Source of the DNA: Cobetia marina
Lineage (GTDB): Bacteria; Pseudomonadota; Gammaproteobacteria; Pseudomonadales; Halomonadaceae
Direction: 5' to 3'
Length of the DNA: 64,000 bases
NCBI RefSeq assembly: GCF_001720485.1
Contig: NZ_CP017114.1
Span: forward strand, 1,302,001 to 1,366,000
The notes under the pieces are model-generated. The model was not told the origin of the DNA and did no database searches. It was given only the letters and a program-made list of their open reading frames with translations. Positions 15,635 to 23,781 of the stretch are shown piece by piece; the stretch's first letter is position 1; each line of letters begins with the position of its first letter. A program made the translations under genes and the position numbers.

Positions 15635-15988
15635 ATGCATGATGACGACCACGAGCCCGCCGATATGCCACACCGCGATCCATCGACATGGCAGATGCTG
15701 TTGGAGTGGCTGCAGCCGTATCAAGCCAACCTTTATGCAGCAGGGCTGTCCTTCGTGATCGCGCTGCTGCGCGGTCTGCACTCCGGCGGCCGCTTCTACA
15801 AGTCAGTGCTCGAGGCGACCCTGGTGGGCGGCCTGACACTGGCGCTCAAGCCGCTGCTGGACTGGGGCGGTTTGGATCAGGACATGGCCGTGGCCATCGG
15901 GGCTGCGATCGCTTTCCTCGGTGTCGAGTGGCTGCGTGCCAAGTCTGACGCCATCTTCGATAAGGTGCTGGGACGATGGCTCCACTGA
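15635..15988 (+). CDS. Holin of the lambda-holin superfamily (phage_holin_3)
   Basis: 117 residues. Hydrophobic segments match that family: LYAAGLSFVIALLRGL, VLEATLVGGLTLALKPLL and MAVAIGAAIAFLGVEWLR, with a charged N-terminus and a short basic tail. It should form the inner-membrane lesion that releases the endolysin and set the time of lysis. It lies between the endolysin and Rz, overlapping Rz by 13 bases. Confidence 0.85.
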   Translation: MHDDDHEPADMPHRDPSTWQMLLEWLQPYQANLYAAGLSFVIALLRGLHSGGRFYKSVLEATLVGGLTLALKPLLDWGGLDQDMAVAIGAAIAFLGVEWLRAKSDAIFDKVLGRWLH

Positions 15989-16401
15989 TCACGACCGCAT
16001 GGGCATTGGGCCGCAAGCTGGTCTCAGGTGTGAAGGTCGAGGTCATCCTGATGGCGGTGGTGCTGGGCTGGGGTGCGATGAAGACCTATGAGGCGACCAA
16101 GGCCGAGCAGCATGCCAATGATCTCAAGGCTGAGCTATCCACTGAGAAGGCGGTCAACCGCGGTCTCGAGATGATGGCGCTGCACTACGGCAATCAGATG
16201 AAGCGATTGTCCGTCGCATTGGAGGCGCGCGAAGCCAGTCGCGCCCAAGATGACCGTTCAATCATGGCCGCCCGGGCAGCTGCACGCCGGATGGAGAGAG
16301 ATGATGCGCCGACTGGGGATTGGGCTGACCGGCCTGTGCCTGACGCTGCTGCTGAGTGGCTGCAGCGCCTTCGAGAGCAAGCCAATGGTGATGCCCACTG
16401 A
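15976..16401 (+). CDS. Rz: Rz-like inner-membrane spanin (i-spanin)
   Basis: 141 residues: an N-terminal membrane anchor (VEVILMAVVLGWGAM) followed by a long periplasmic coiled coil (residues about 35-110) and a C-terminal helix ending EWLQRLREQANGDAH. It follows the holin and contains the start of an Rz1 frame, the classic nested arrangement. With Rz1 it fuses the inner and outer membranes in the last step of lysis. The copy appears complete although the region just behind it is rearranged. Confidence 0.85.
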   Translation: MAPLITTAWALGRKLVSGVKVEVILMAVVLGWGAMKTYEATKAEQHANDLKAELSTEKAVNRGLEMMALHYGNQMKRLSVALEAREASRAQDDRSIMAARAAARRMERDDAPTGDWADRPVPDAAAEWLQRLREQANGDAH

Positions 16402-16423
16402 GTGGCAGTGCACGCCTGAAGTG
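16271..16423. repeat. Rz/Rz1 direct repeat, copy 1
   Basis: 153 bp matching 16849-17001 (offset 578 bp) with about seven mismatches. It covers the Rz 3' end and the Rz1 5' part. Homology stops abruptly at 16423, where AT-rich sequence begins. Confidence 0.85.
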
Positions 16424-16474
16424 CTAGGCATCCTGTTTGACTATCCATCTAATGCCCAATTTTGCCAACCTTAG
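16304..16474 (+). pseudogene. Rz1: Rz1-like lipoprotein, copy 1, C-terminally replaced
   Basis: 56 residues nested in the +1 frame of Rz. The lipoprotein signal is intact (LCLTLLLSGCSAF, lipobox LSGC), but homology to the full copy ends after QCTPEV, where the frame runs into inserted AT-rich DNA and adds about 17 unrelated residues. The Pro-rich and coiled-coil periplasmic part found in copy 2 is missing, so this copy is probably not a working o-spanin. Confidence 0.7.
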
Positions 16475-16631
16475 CCTGAATGACTAACTCTGCTCTGATG
16501 TCTTTCGCTAGCTCTCTAGCAAAATCTATAGCACTTTTTTGGGTAGTAAATAGCCTCGTATTGAACTTCCTCTCATGGCTTTTTACTAGCCAGGTGCCAT
16601 GTCTAGCAATCACCATGATGGTATACGACAT
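16449..16631 (-). CDS. DUF2188-like small protein inside the Rz/Rz1 duplication
   Basis: 60 residues on the opposite strand, AT-rich, with AAGGA eight bases before the start codon. The pattern W-x-V, then FTTQKSAIDFARELAKD and AELVIQAKVGKI, is that of DUF2188 proteins, small alpha/beta proteins of unknown function. It sits exactly in the stretch inserted between the two spanin repeats and is probably an accessory cargo gene. Confidence 0.65.
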   Translation of the reverse strand: MSYTIMVIARHGTWLVKSHERKFNTRLFTTQKSAIDFARELAKDIRAELVIQAKVGKIGH

Positions 16632-16799
16632 GTCTCAATCCTTGAGGGCTACTTTTGGATATTCACGTTTGCTTGGCAGTCATAATGCTGAGGTCTAGCA
16701 AGAGAATTTTTGCGTGAAACTAAGCGAATGACGTTTGCTTATACATCTTATTTATCCTGAATAAAATGTTTTTTAGCAAGCACAAGGATAATTTTACTA

Positions 16800-16979
16800 A
16801 AAGCTCGTGAAATGCGTCGTGCCCTTAATGGTCGATCAAATGTGGCTACCCGGGCAGCTGCACGCCAGATGGAGAGAGACGATGCGCCGACTGGGGATTG
16901 GGCTGACTGGCCTGTGCCTGACGCTGCTGCTGAGTGGCTGCAGCGCCTTCGAGAGCAAGCCAGTCGTGATGCCCACTGA
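16800..16979 (+). pseudogene. Rz 3' fragment, copy 2
   Basis: An open segment in one frame encodes an Rz C-terminus (AREMRRALNGRSNVA, then RAAARQMERDDAP, ending EQASRDAH). It matches the last 60 or so residues of the intact Rz but has no membrane anchor and no start. At the protein level the similarity extends about 45 bp further upstream than the DNA-level repeat, so this is an older or foreign fragment rather than a fresh duplicate. Confidence 0.7.
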
Positions 16980-17001
16980 GTGGCAGTGCACACCTGAGGT
17001 G
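16849..17001. repeat. Rz/Rz1 direct repeat, copy 2
   Basis: Second copy of the 153-bp repeat described at 16271-16423. Here it continues without a break into the intact 3' part of Rz1. Confidence 0.85.
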
Positions 17002-17181
17002 CCGAGCTACTTGCTCAATCCACTGCCTGCCCCTGACCGGCCAGTGACATCCAACCGCGATCTGCTCAGCCTGCTGGCCGATTATGAGTCACAGCGCCGG
17101 CGCTTCAATGATGACCGCACGGCGACGGCCTCGATCCTCGAGCGCCTGGCCGATGGACCAGAAGACGTGGGGAATGAGTGA
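16882..17181 (+). CDS. Rz1: Rz1-like outer-membrane spanin, complete copy
   Basis: 99 residues with lipoprotein signal peptide and lipobox (LLLSGCSAF), then a Pro-containing linker (NPLPAPDRPVTS) and a helical tail. ATG 16882 has GGAG upstream. This is the only full o-spanin in the cassette, but the Rz gene around it is only a fragment, so a working spanin pair would combine this product with the Rz encoded 480 bp upstream. Confidence 0.8.
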   Translation: MRRLGIGLTGLCLTLLLSGCSAFESKPVVMPTEWQCTPEVPSYLLNPLPAPDRPVTSNRDLLSLLADYESQRRRFNDDRTATASILERLADGPEDVGNE

Positions 17182-17186
17182 TTTAG

Positions 17187-17378
17187 TCAGAGCACACGAT
17201 CTCGCTCGTCCCTCCCGTCGCGGATGACGAAGAGCTTGTAGCCTTTGATGTGACTGAGAGTCTTAGCGTACTCGCGGGCTTCGTCTTCATTCTTGAACGT
17301 CTTGTGAGGGATGTCTTCGTACTCACGACGCACTGCCCAACCATCAGAGCATTGATAGAAATACATCTCGATCATCAT
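17187..17378 (-). CDS. Small DUF2188-like protein
   Basis: 63 residues on the minus strand between Rz1 and the HNH gene. ATG 17378 follows AAAGGAG with eight-base spacing. The pattern DGWAVRREY, then FKNEDEAREYAKTL and LFVIRDGRDE, resembles the DUF2188-like protein at 16449-16631. Two related antisense genes bracket the complete Rz1. Function unknown. Confidence 0.6.
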   Translation of the reverse strand: MMIEMYFYQCSDGWAVRREYEDIPHKTFKNEDEAREYAKTLSHIKGYKLFVIRDGRDERDRVL

Positions 17379-17451
17379 GGGCAGCTCCTTTGATTGATGT
17401 TCCTGCATGTTCGTGTATGCGCAACTCTCAATGTAGTAGAGGAAATGGTCT

Positions 17452-17826
17452 GTGCCTATCAAGCCGCCGCGACCCTGCAAGGCACCCATGTGTAGTGGCA
17501 AGACGACTGCGTCTCACGGGTACTGCGAGGCGCATGCCGATCGCGCCATCAATTGGGGGCAGAGCAAGCGAGGCGGGCAAGGACGAGGCGGTCGGCCATG
17601 GCGGCGATTGCGAAACGCGATTCTCAAGCGCGATCGCTACCTCTGTCAGCCATGCGAGCGCATGAATCGCATCACGCCAGCCACCGAAGTCGATCACATC
17701 GTGGGTAAGGCTCAGGGCGGCACAGATGCCGCTGACAACCTCGAAGCGATCTGCAAGGCCTGCCATCAGGCCAAGACGATAAGCGAGGCGCTGGCGGCCA
17801 GGTCAGGCGACCACCACAGGCCCTGA
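17452..17826 (+). CDS. HNH endonuclease
   Basis: 124 residues. The HNH core is complete: CQPC, TEVDHIVGKAQGG, NLEAICKACHQAK, with the zinc cysteines in two pairs. GTG start at 17452 preceded by GAGG. It lies immediately upstream of the small terminase, as in HK97-like phages, where the HNH protein works with the terminase in cos cleavage and packaging. Confidence 0.9.
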   Translation: MPIKPPRPCKAPMCSGKTTASHGYCEAHADRAINWGQSKRGGQGRGGRPWRRLRNAILKRDRYLCQPCERMNRITPATEVDHIVGKAQGGTDAADNLEAICKACHQAKTISEALAARSGDHHRP

Positions 17827-17938
17827 GAGGGGGGAGGGGGTGCAATCTCCACCACCTTTGGGGGCGGCCACCGTTCCGTTACGTTTCTTTCTCACACCCG
17901 CGAAATTGAAAAATCAGCCTAGCGCGAAGGATTCTCAG

Positions 17939-18418
17939 ATGACACGAGGTCGCAAGCCCAAACCAAGCCACTTGAAGGCGGTGCAGGGCAACGCCGGCAA
18001 GCGTGCCATCAACCATGACGAGCCCGAGGGCGATGCGCTCGATGAAGCCCCGCCGGCACCCGACTGGCTATGCGAGATCGGCCGTGATGCCTGGGACAAG
18101 CTCGCGCCCTGGTTGGTCGGCTCCAAGATCCTGACGCGCTCTGACCTGCATCAGCTCGAGGCCTACTGCGATGCCTACGCCACCTGGCGTCAGGCCGTGG
18201 TCGAGATCCAGCAATGCGGCCTGGTGCTGGAAAGTCCTGCCACCGGTGCCCCCATCAAGAACCCAGCTCTGACCGCGAAGAATGAGGCGGCCCGCCAGAT
18301 GACGACCTTCGGCAGCGCACTCGGTCTCGACCCATCCAGCCGAGCACGCCTGGCCGTGCCCGGGTCCAAGGATGCCGCCAACCCCTTCGCCGAGCTGCTG
18401 GGTGGCAACAAGCGATGA
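17939..18418 (+). CDS. Terminase small subunit (P27 family)
   Basis: 159 residues from ATG 17939 (MTRGRKPKP), the usual start of P27-type small terminases; the longer frame from 17840 adds an unrelated leader. It contains DAWDKLAPWLVGSKILTRSD and a DxxxLEAYCDAYATW helix, plus NPALTAKNEAARQM. It should recognise the packaging site and load the large subunit, whose gene starts six bases later. Confidence 0.85.
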   Translation: MTRGRKPKPSHLKAVQGNAGKRAINHDEPEGDALDEAPPAPDWLCEIGRDAWDKLAPWLVGSKILTRSDLHQLEAYCDAYATWRQAVVEIQQCGLVLESPATGAPIKNPALTAKNEAARQMTTFGSALGLDPSSRARLAVPGSKDAANPFAELLGGNKR

Positions 18419-18424
18419 CACTCA

Positions 18425-20134
18425 ATGGCCAGCTATCCCAACGTCAATGCTGCGAACAAGTACGCTCGGGACGTGGTGGCTGGCCGGATACCCGCTTGCA
18501 AGTGGGTCCGCCTTGCCTGCCAGCGTCATGTCGATGAACAGAAGGCGGCCAAGACGCGCGCCTTTCCCTATCGGTTCGATCGTGACGCCGCCGAGCGAGC
18601 ATGCGTCTTCATTCAGCTGCTGCCTCACACCAAGGGCAAGTGGGCGCGCGAACGCAAGCTGATCACGCTCGAGCCCTGGCAGCTCTTCATCTTCAGTGTG
18701 CTGTTCGGCTGGATGAGCAAGCGCAGTGGGCAGCGGCGTTACCGCGAGGCCTATATCGAGGTACCGCGCAAGAACGGCAAGTCAGTGATCGCCGCGGGCG
18801 TGGCCACCTACATGCTGGCCGCCGATGGGGAATACGGCGCCGAGGTCTACTGTGGTGCCACCACAGAGAAGCAGGCCTGGGAGGTCTTCCGCCCGGCCAA
18901 GCTGATGCTGCAGAAATCACCGGCCCTGATCAGCGCCGCCGGCATTGAGGTGATGGCCAAGAACATCAGCATCCCCGGTGACGGCTCCCGCCTGGAACCG
19001 ATGATCGGTGACCCGGGCGACGGCTCGAGTCCCAGCTGCGCCATCGTCGATGAGTTCCACGAGCATCAATCGCCCAGCCTCTACGAGACCATGCTGACCG
19101 GCATGGGTGCCCGCGATCAGCCGCTGATGTTCATCATCACCACTGCCGGCTTCAACCTCGCGGGGCCTTGCTACGACAAGCGCCGTCAGGCCCAGCAGAT
19201 GCTCGATGGCGTGGTCGATAACCCTGAGCTCTTCGCGCTGATCTACACCATCGATGAGGGCGACGACTGGCAGTCGCCGGACGTGCTGCGCAAGGCCAAC
19301 CCCAACTTCGGTGTCAGCGTCAGCGAGGAATTCCTGCTCAAGGCGCAGCGCGATGCCATCCAGTACCCCAGCCGCCAGAACTCCTTTCTGACCAAGCACC
19401 TCGATGTCTGGGTCTCGGCACGCAGCGCCTGGTTGAACATGGCCACCTGGCTGGCGGCCGGTGATGACTCGATGTCGCTGGAACAGATGGAGGGCGAGCC
19501 CTGCTGGCTGGGCGTTGACCTTGCCAGCAAGACCGACATCGCCGCCATCGGCCTGATCTTCCGCAAGGTACGCGAAGACGCCAAGGTCGAGTGGCGCGCC
19601 TTCGTGCGCAGCTACCTGCCGGAAGGCGCGATCGAGCGTGCCAGCAGCAACCGCGCTGCCTATGAAGGCTGGGTCAACTCCGGCCACCTGATCATCACCG
19701 ATGGTGAGGAGCTCGACTTCGAGGTCATCCGGCAGGACATCCTCGATCTCTCCAGCCGCTTCGATGTGCAGGAAGTCGCCTACGATCCGTGGCGGGCCAC
19801 CCAGCTCGCCCATCAGCTGATGCAGGAAGGCGCGCCGGTCATCGAGTACCGCAACACGGTCCAGAACATGAGCCCCGCCATGCGCGAAATGGAAGCCGCC
19901 GTCACTGGCGGTCGCTTCACGCACCCGGCTGACCCACTGCTCACCTGGATGGCCAGCAACGTGGTCGCCAAGGCCGACGCCAAAGAGAACATCTACCCGC
20001 GCAAGGAAGCCGCCGACAACAAGATCGACGGCATCATCGCGCTGCTCATGGCGTTGGGGCGTGCCATCACCCTCGATGTCGAGCCACCCAGCCTTCTCGA
20101 CTCCCTCTCAGACGACGACTTCCTGGTCATGTGA
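18425..20134 (+). CDS. Terminase large subunit
   Basis: 569 residues, two-domain packaging motor. ATPase domain: atypical Walker A PRKNGKS, a Walker B region ending CAIVDEFHE, and a motif III region MFIITTAGF. Nuclease domain: LGVDLASKTDIAAIGL and VAYDPWRATQLAHQL with acidic metal ligands, and a C-terminal DNKIDGIIALLMALGRA. The family is the HK97-type terminase. Upstream HNH and small subunit and downstream portal complete the packaging module. Confidence 0.95.
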   Translation: MASYPNVNAANKYARDVVAGRIPACKWVRLACQRHVDEQKAAKTRAFPYRFDRDAAERACVFIQLLPHTKGKWARERKLITLEPWQLFIFSVLFGWMSKRSGQRRYREAYIEVPRKNGKSVIAAGVATYMLAADGEYGAEVYCGATTEKQAWEVFRPAKLMLQKSPALISAAGIEVMAKNISIPGDGSRLEPMIGDPGDGSSPSCAIVDEFHEHQSPSLYETMLTGMGARDQPLMFIITTAGFNLAGPCYDKRRQAQQMLDGVVDNPELFALIYTIDEGDDWQSPDVLRKANPNFGVSVSEEFLLKAQRDAIQYPSRQNSFLTKHLDVWVSARSAWLNMATWLAAGDDSMSLEQMEGEPCWLGVDLASKTDIAAIGLIFRKVREDAKVEWRAFVRSYLPEGAIERASSNRAAYEGWVNSGHLIITDGEELDFEVIRQDILDLSSRFDVQEVAYDPWRATQLAHQLMQEGAPVIEYRNTVQNMSPAMREMEAAVTGGRFTHPADPLLTWMASNVVAKADAKENIYPRKEAADNKIDGIIALLMALGRAITLDVEPPSLLDSLSDDDFLVM

Positions 20135-20135
20135 C

Positions 20136-20300
20136 ATGCGAAACCTACTGTTCGACACCCTCGGGCTGGCCGGCTTCGCCAGCCTGACGGGCGGCCTGTA
20201 CCTGCGATTCGGCCTCGCGGACGCGCTGATGGTCAGTGGCAGCCTGCTACTGGTGTTGGCACTGCTCGGCGCACGCGCCATGCGCAAGGGGGCCTCATGA
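20136..20300 (+). CDS. Small membrane protein between terminase and portal
   Basis: 54 residues from ATG 20136 with two hydrophobic stretches (FDTLGLAGFASLTGGLYL and ALMVSGSLLLVLALLG) ending in basic residues. It overlaps the portal gene by four bases. Short hydrophobic proteins occupy this place in many HK97-like phages; function unknown. Confidence 0.65.
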   Translation: MRNLLFDTLGLAGFASLTGGLYLRFGLADALMVSGSLLLVLALLGARAMRKGAS

Positions 20301-21517
20301 TTCTCGATCAACTGTTCTCCACCCGCTCGGTCGAGAACCCGGCAACACCGCTCACCGGTCAGACGCTGGCGGACTATCTGCATGGCGACTCCAGCATCAC
20401 GGTCAACCAGCAGAGCGCCATGACGCTTGGCGCGGTCTACGCCTGCATCTACGTGCTGTCATCCTCGCTGGCGCAATTGCCGCTGCACGTCATGCGCAAG
20501 CAGAACGGCGTCATCACCGCCGCCACGGAGCATCCCGCGTATCAGCTGCTGCATGACGAGCCCAACGACTGGCAGACCAGCTACAAGTGGCGCGAGACGG
20601 CCCAGTCCCACGTGCTTGGCTGGGGCAATGGCTACACCGAGGTGGTTCGGGATGCGCGCGGCAATGCCGTCTCCCTGCAACGCCATTGCCCGTGGAACTG
20701 CAGCCCGGTGAAGCGCGGCAACCGCTGGCTATATGCCGTCACCGATGAGGATGGCTCACGCGCCGTCGCGACCGAGGACATGATCCACGTTCGTGCACTC
20801 GGCTCGCACGATCGCACCGGCGTCAGCGTGGTGCGCCAGCACGCCGAGACCATTGGCCTCGGGCTGGCGGCCCAGCGCTACGGCAAGGATTTCTTCGAGG
20901 GAGGCGGGCGCCCGACCGGGCTTGTCACCGTCAAGGACAGCTTGAACGCCGACAGCTGGAATCGCCTCAAGGAGACCTGGGCCAAGGCCGTGGCCAGTCT
21001 GCGCCAGTCCGAGAACAAGACGCTGATGCTCCCCGCACAGCTGGATTACAAGTCGATCACCATCGCGCCGGAGGACGCCCAGTTCCTCGAGACGCGCAAG
21101 CTCAACCGCTCCGAGGTGGCCGGCATCTTCAACGTGCCAGCGCACATGATCAACGACCTGGACAAGGCCACCTTCTCGAACATCTCCGAGCAGGCCATCC
21201 AGTTCGTGCGGCACACGATGATGCCCTGGGTCATCAACTGGGAGCAGGAGATCAACCGCGCCATCTTCACGCCCACCGAGCGTCGGGCTGGCTACTACGC
21301 CAAGTTCAACCTCGCCGGGCTGCTGCGCGGCACCCCCACGGAGCGTGCCGAGTTCTATCACAAGGCCATCACCGATGGCTGGATGGATCGCAACGAAGTC
21401 CGCGCCCTGGAAGACATGAACCCACGCGATGGCCTCAGCGAGATGCTGATCAGCGTCAACGCCACCCCAGCCAGTCAGCTGGGCCAGTCACCCTCGCCCG
21501 AGGACTCCACATCATGA
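20297..21517 (+). CDS. Portal protein (HK97 family)
   Basis: 406 residues. HK97-type portal features include SAMTLGAVYACIYVLSSSLA near the N-terminus, HPAYQLLHDEPN, the IHVRALGSHD segment, DFFEGGGRPTGLV and LNRSEVAGIFNVPAHMIND. It forms the dodecameric ring at the capsid vertex through which DNA is packed. Start and stop overlap both neighbours by four bases. Confidence 0.95.
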   Translation: MILDQLFSTRSVENPATPLTGQTLADYLHGDSSITVNQQSAMTLGAVYACIYVLSSSLAQLPLHVMRKQNGVITAATEHPAYQLLHDEPNDWQTSYKWRETAQSHVLGWGNGYTEVVRDARGNAVSLQRHCPWNCSPVKRGNRWLYAVTDEDGSRAVATEDMIHVRALGSHDRTGVSVVRQHAETIGLGLAAQRYGKDFFEGGGRPTGLVTVKDSLNADSWNRLKETWAKAVASLRQSENKTLMLPAQLDYKSITIAPEDAQFLETRKLNRSEVAGIFNVPAHMINDLDKATFSNISEQAIQFVRHTMMPWVINWEQEINRAIFTPTERRAGYYAKFNLAGLLRGTPTERAEFYHKAITDGWMDRNEVRALEDMNPRDGLSEMLISVNATPASQLGQSPSPEDSTS

Positions 21518-22116
21518 GTGAGACAGAAAAGCGCGCCCTGACGTGCGAGGTCCGCGCCGAAGCGGGCGAAGAAGGGCAGCCGTTGCGGATCATTGGTCAC
21601 GGCGCCGTCTTCAACAAGCGCAGCGAAATGATCATGGGCATGTTCAAGGAGCAGATCGCCCCCGGTGCATTCGACAACGTGCTGGGCGATGACGTGCGCG
21701 CCCTGTTCAACCATGACCCCAACTTCGTGCTCGGCCGCACCCTCAGCAACACGCTGTCGCTGTCCGTGGATGAAGAGGGCCTGCGTTATGAGATCGACCC
21801 ACCCGACACCCAGTCGGTGCGTGATCTGGTCATGGCGCCGCTGGCACGGGGCGACATCACCGGCTCCAGCTTCGCCTTCCGAGTCGCCCCCGATGGTGAC
21901 GAGTGGGGCGAGGACGAGCACGGCGTCATCGTGCGCACCATCCACCGATTCAGCCGCCTGCTGGATGTGTCCCCTGTGACCTATCCGGCTTACCCCGATG
22001 CGGGCGCCGCCAAGCGGTCGCTCCAAGCTCGTTGCGATGAACTCCGAGAGATCACGCAGCGTGCCGTCAATCAGCGCCGCGCCCGCGAGCGCTTCCTTGA
22101 ACTCATCAATGCCTGA
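21514..22116 (+). CDS. Prohead maturation protease (HK97 gp4-like)
   Basis: 200 residues with the herpesvirus-assemblin-like fold of U35 proteases: GHGAVFNKRSE, the catalytic histidine in LFNHDP, GLRYEIDPPDTQ, and the catalytic serine in ITGSSFAF. It should cleave the delta domain of the capsid protein and itself during prohead maturation. It lies between portal and capsid, as in HK97. Confidence 0.95.
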   Translation: MSETEKRALTCEVRAEAGEEGQPLRIIGHGAVFNKRSEMIMGMFKEQIAPGAFDNVLGDDVRALFNHDPNFVLGRTLSNTLSLSVDEEGLRYEIDPPDTQSVRDLVMAPLARGDITGSSFAFRVAPDGDEWGEDEHGVIVRTIHRFSRLLDVSPVTYPAYPDAGAAKRSLQARCDELREITQRAVNQRRARERFLELINA

Positions 22117-22131
22117 GCCCGTGGAGGCTAC

Positions 22132-23367
22132 ATGAAACTCTCTGAACTGAAGCAGAAGTACGCGGCCGTCGCCAAGGACATGCGCAAGATGCATGAAGAT
22201 GCCGGTGACACCGAATGGAAGAATGAGCAGCGCAGCCAGTGGCAGTCCATGAAGAGCGAGCTGGATGGCCTGCAGGACAAGATCGATCGCGAAGAAGCCC
22301 TGCGCGATGCAGATCAGCGCTTCGTGCGTGACAACGAAGAGGAGCTGCGCGGCCAGTCTCAGACGCCGGAAGCTGGGCAGTCCCAGGGCCCGAGCGTGGA
22401 TGAGCAGCGTGCCGCGGCCTTCGATGCCTTCGTGCGTGAAGGCATGGGCAACATGAGCAAAGAGCAGCGCGCGATCATGCGTGAGATGCGAGCTCAGGCA
22501 GCGGGCGAGAATGACAAGGGCGGCTACACCGTCCCGACCACCATGCTCAACCGCATCCATGAGTCCATGCAGGACTATGGCGGGCTGGCCTCGGTCGCCC
22601 AGATCCTGAATACCTCCGATGGCGCCACCATCGAATGGCCGGTGTCTGACGGTACCGGGGAAGAGGGCGAGCTGCTGGGGGAGAACACCGCCGCCAGTGA
22701 AAAGGATGTCGAGTTCGGCATCCAGAACCTCGGCGCCAAGAAGCTGAGCTCCAAGGTCATCCGTGTCTCCAACGAGCTGCTGCAGGACTCGGCCTTTGAC
22801 ATCGAGGGTTTCCTGGCCTCGCGCATCGGCTCCCGTATCGGTCGCGCCGAAGCCAAGTACCTGGTGAGCGGTACCGGTGCCGGCACTCCCCAGCAGCCCA
22901 AGGGCCTCGCCACCTCGGTCACTGGCACCGTGGCGGCAGCCGCTGCGGCCAGCCTGAACTGGAAGGACATCACCAAGCTGATCCACAGCATTGATCCGGC
23001 GTACCGTCGCGCGGCGAACTTCCGTCTGGGCTTCAACGACAACACCCTGCAGAAGATCACCGAGATGGAAGATGGCCAGGGTCGCCCGCTGTGGCTGCCG
23101 GCCGTCGCGGGCCTGGCGCCATCCACGGTACTCGGTCAGTCCTACTTCATTGATCAGGGCTTCGAGGACATGGCCGCGAGCAAGAAATTCATGTTCGCCG
23201 GTGACTTCCAGCAGTTCGTGATTCGCCGCATCAACTACATGACGCTCAAGCGCCTGGTCGAACGCTATGCCGAGTTCGACCAGACGGCCTTCCTCGCCTT
23301 CCATCGCTTCGATTGCGTGCTGCAGGACACCGCCGCCATCAAGGCGTTGACCGGCAAGGCGGCCTGA
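22132..23367 (+). CDS. Major capsid protein (HK97 fold)
   Basis: 411 residues. The first hundred or so are Lys/Glu-rich and coiled-coil forming (ELKQKYAAVAKDMRKMHEDA), the scaffolding delta domain removed by the protease. The mature part follows, with GGYTVPTTMLNRIHE at its N-terminal arm, KVIRVSNELLQDS, GTGAGTPQQPKGL and the E-loop region. About 300 mature residues is normal for the fold. Confidence 0.95.
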   Translation: MKLSELKQKYAAVAKDMRKMHEDAGDTEWKNEQRSQWQSMKSELDGLQDKIDREEALRDADQRFVRDNEEELRGQSQTPEAGQSQGPSVDEQRAAAFDAFVREGMGNMSKEQRAIMREMRAQAAGENDKGGYTVPTTMLNRIHESMQDYGGLASVAQILNTSDGATIEWPVSDGTGEEGELLGENTAASEKDVEFGIQNLGAKKLSSKVIRVSNELLQDSAFDIEGFLASRIGSRIGRAEAKYLVSGTGAGTPQQPKGLATSVTGTVAAAAAASLNWKDITKLIHSIDPAYRRAANFRLGFNDNTLQKITEMEDGQGRPLWLPAVAGLAPSTVLGQSYFIDQGFEDMAASKKFMFAGDFQQFVIRRINYMTLKRLVERYAEFDQTAFLAFHRFDCVLQDTAAIKALTGKAA

Positions 23368-23438
23368 TCCCCATCCACCACCTGACACAAGGGCCGCCAT
23401 CGTGCGGCCCTTGCCTGTTGGGGCAAACCCCATGAGGC

Positions 23439-23774
23439 ATGCCGATGCTCGAGCTGGACATCATCAAGCTGCACGTCCGGCTGGAGCCGGACTTCTCCGA
23501 GGACGATCAGCTCCTCGAGACCTATTCCAATGCGGCCCGTCGCGTCATTGAAGGACGCACGGGGCGCACGCTGTATGAAACCCACGACGCCATTCCGGCA
23601 GAAGGGGATGAGCACGCGCTGGTCATCGATGACGACATCACCACCGCGATGCTGCTGCTGATCGGTCACTGGTACGAGACCCGCGAAGCCGTGGTCATCG
23701 GCACCATTACCTCAGAGGTTCCCATGGCCGTGGGCGCCCTGGTCGATCACTACACCCATTACCACTTCGCATGA
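23439..23774 (+). CDS. Head-tail connector (gp6-like)
   Basis: About 110 residues, helical, with the gp6 pattern LDIIKLHVRLEPDFSEDDQ, YSNAARRVIEGRTGRTLY and MLLLIGHWYETREA. ATG 23445 has a better distance to the GAGG upstream and may be the true start. It should form the ring below the portal. Confidence 0.85.
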   Translation: MPMLELDIIKLHVRLEPDFSEDDQLLETYSNAARRVIEGRTGRTLYETHDAIPAEGDEHALVIDDDITTAMLLLIGHWYETREAVVIGTITSEVPMAVGALVDHYTHYHFA

Positions 23775-23781
23775 GGTGACT

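Noticed and set aside
16271..17001. Insertion sequence between the spanin repeats
   Set aside because: No transposase and no terminal inverted repeats; the 153-bp flanking repeats are spanin coding sequence, not target-site duplications.
21475..23433. 652-residue open frame on the minus strand opposite protease and capsid genes
   Set aside because: It is the mirror of GC-rich structural genes on the plus strand, has no family resemblance, and those plus-strand genes are certain.
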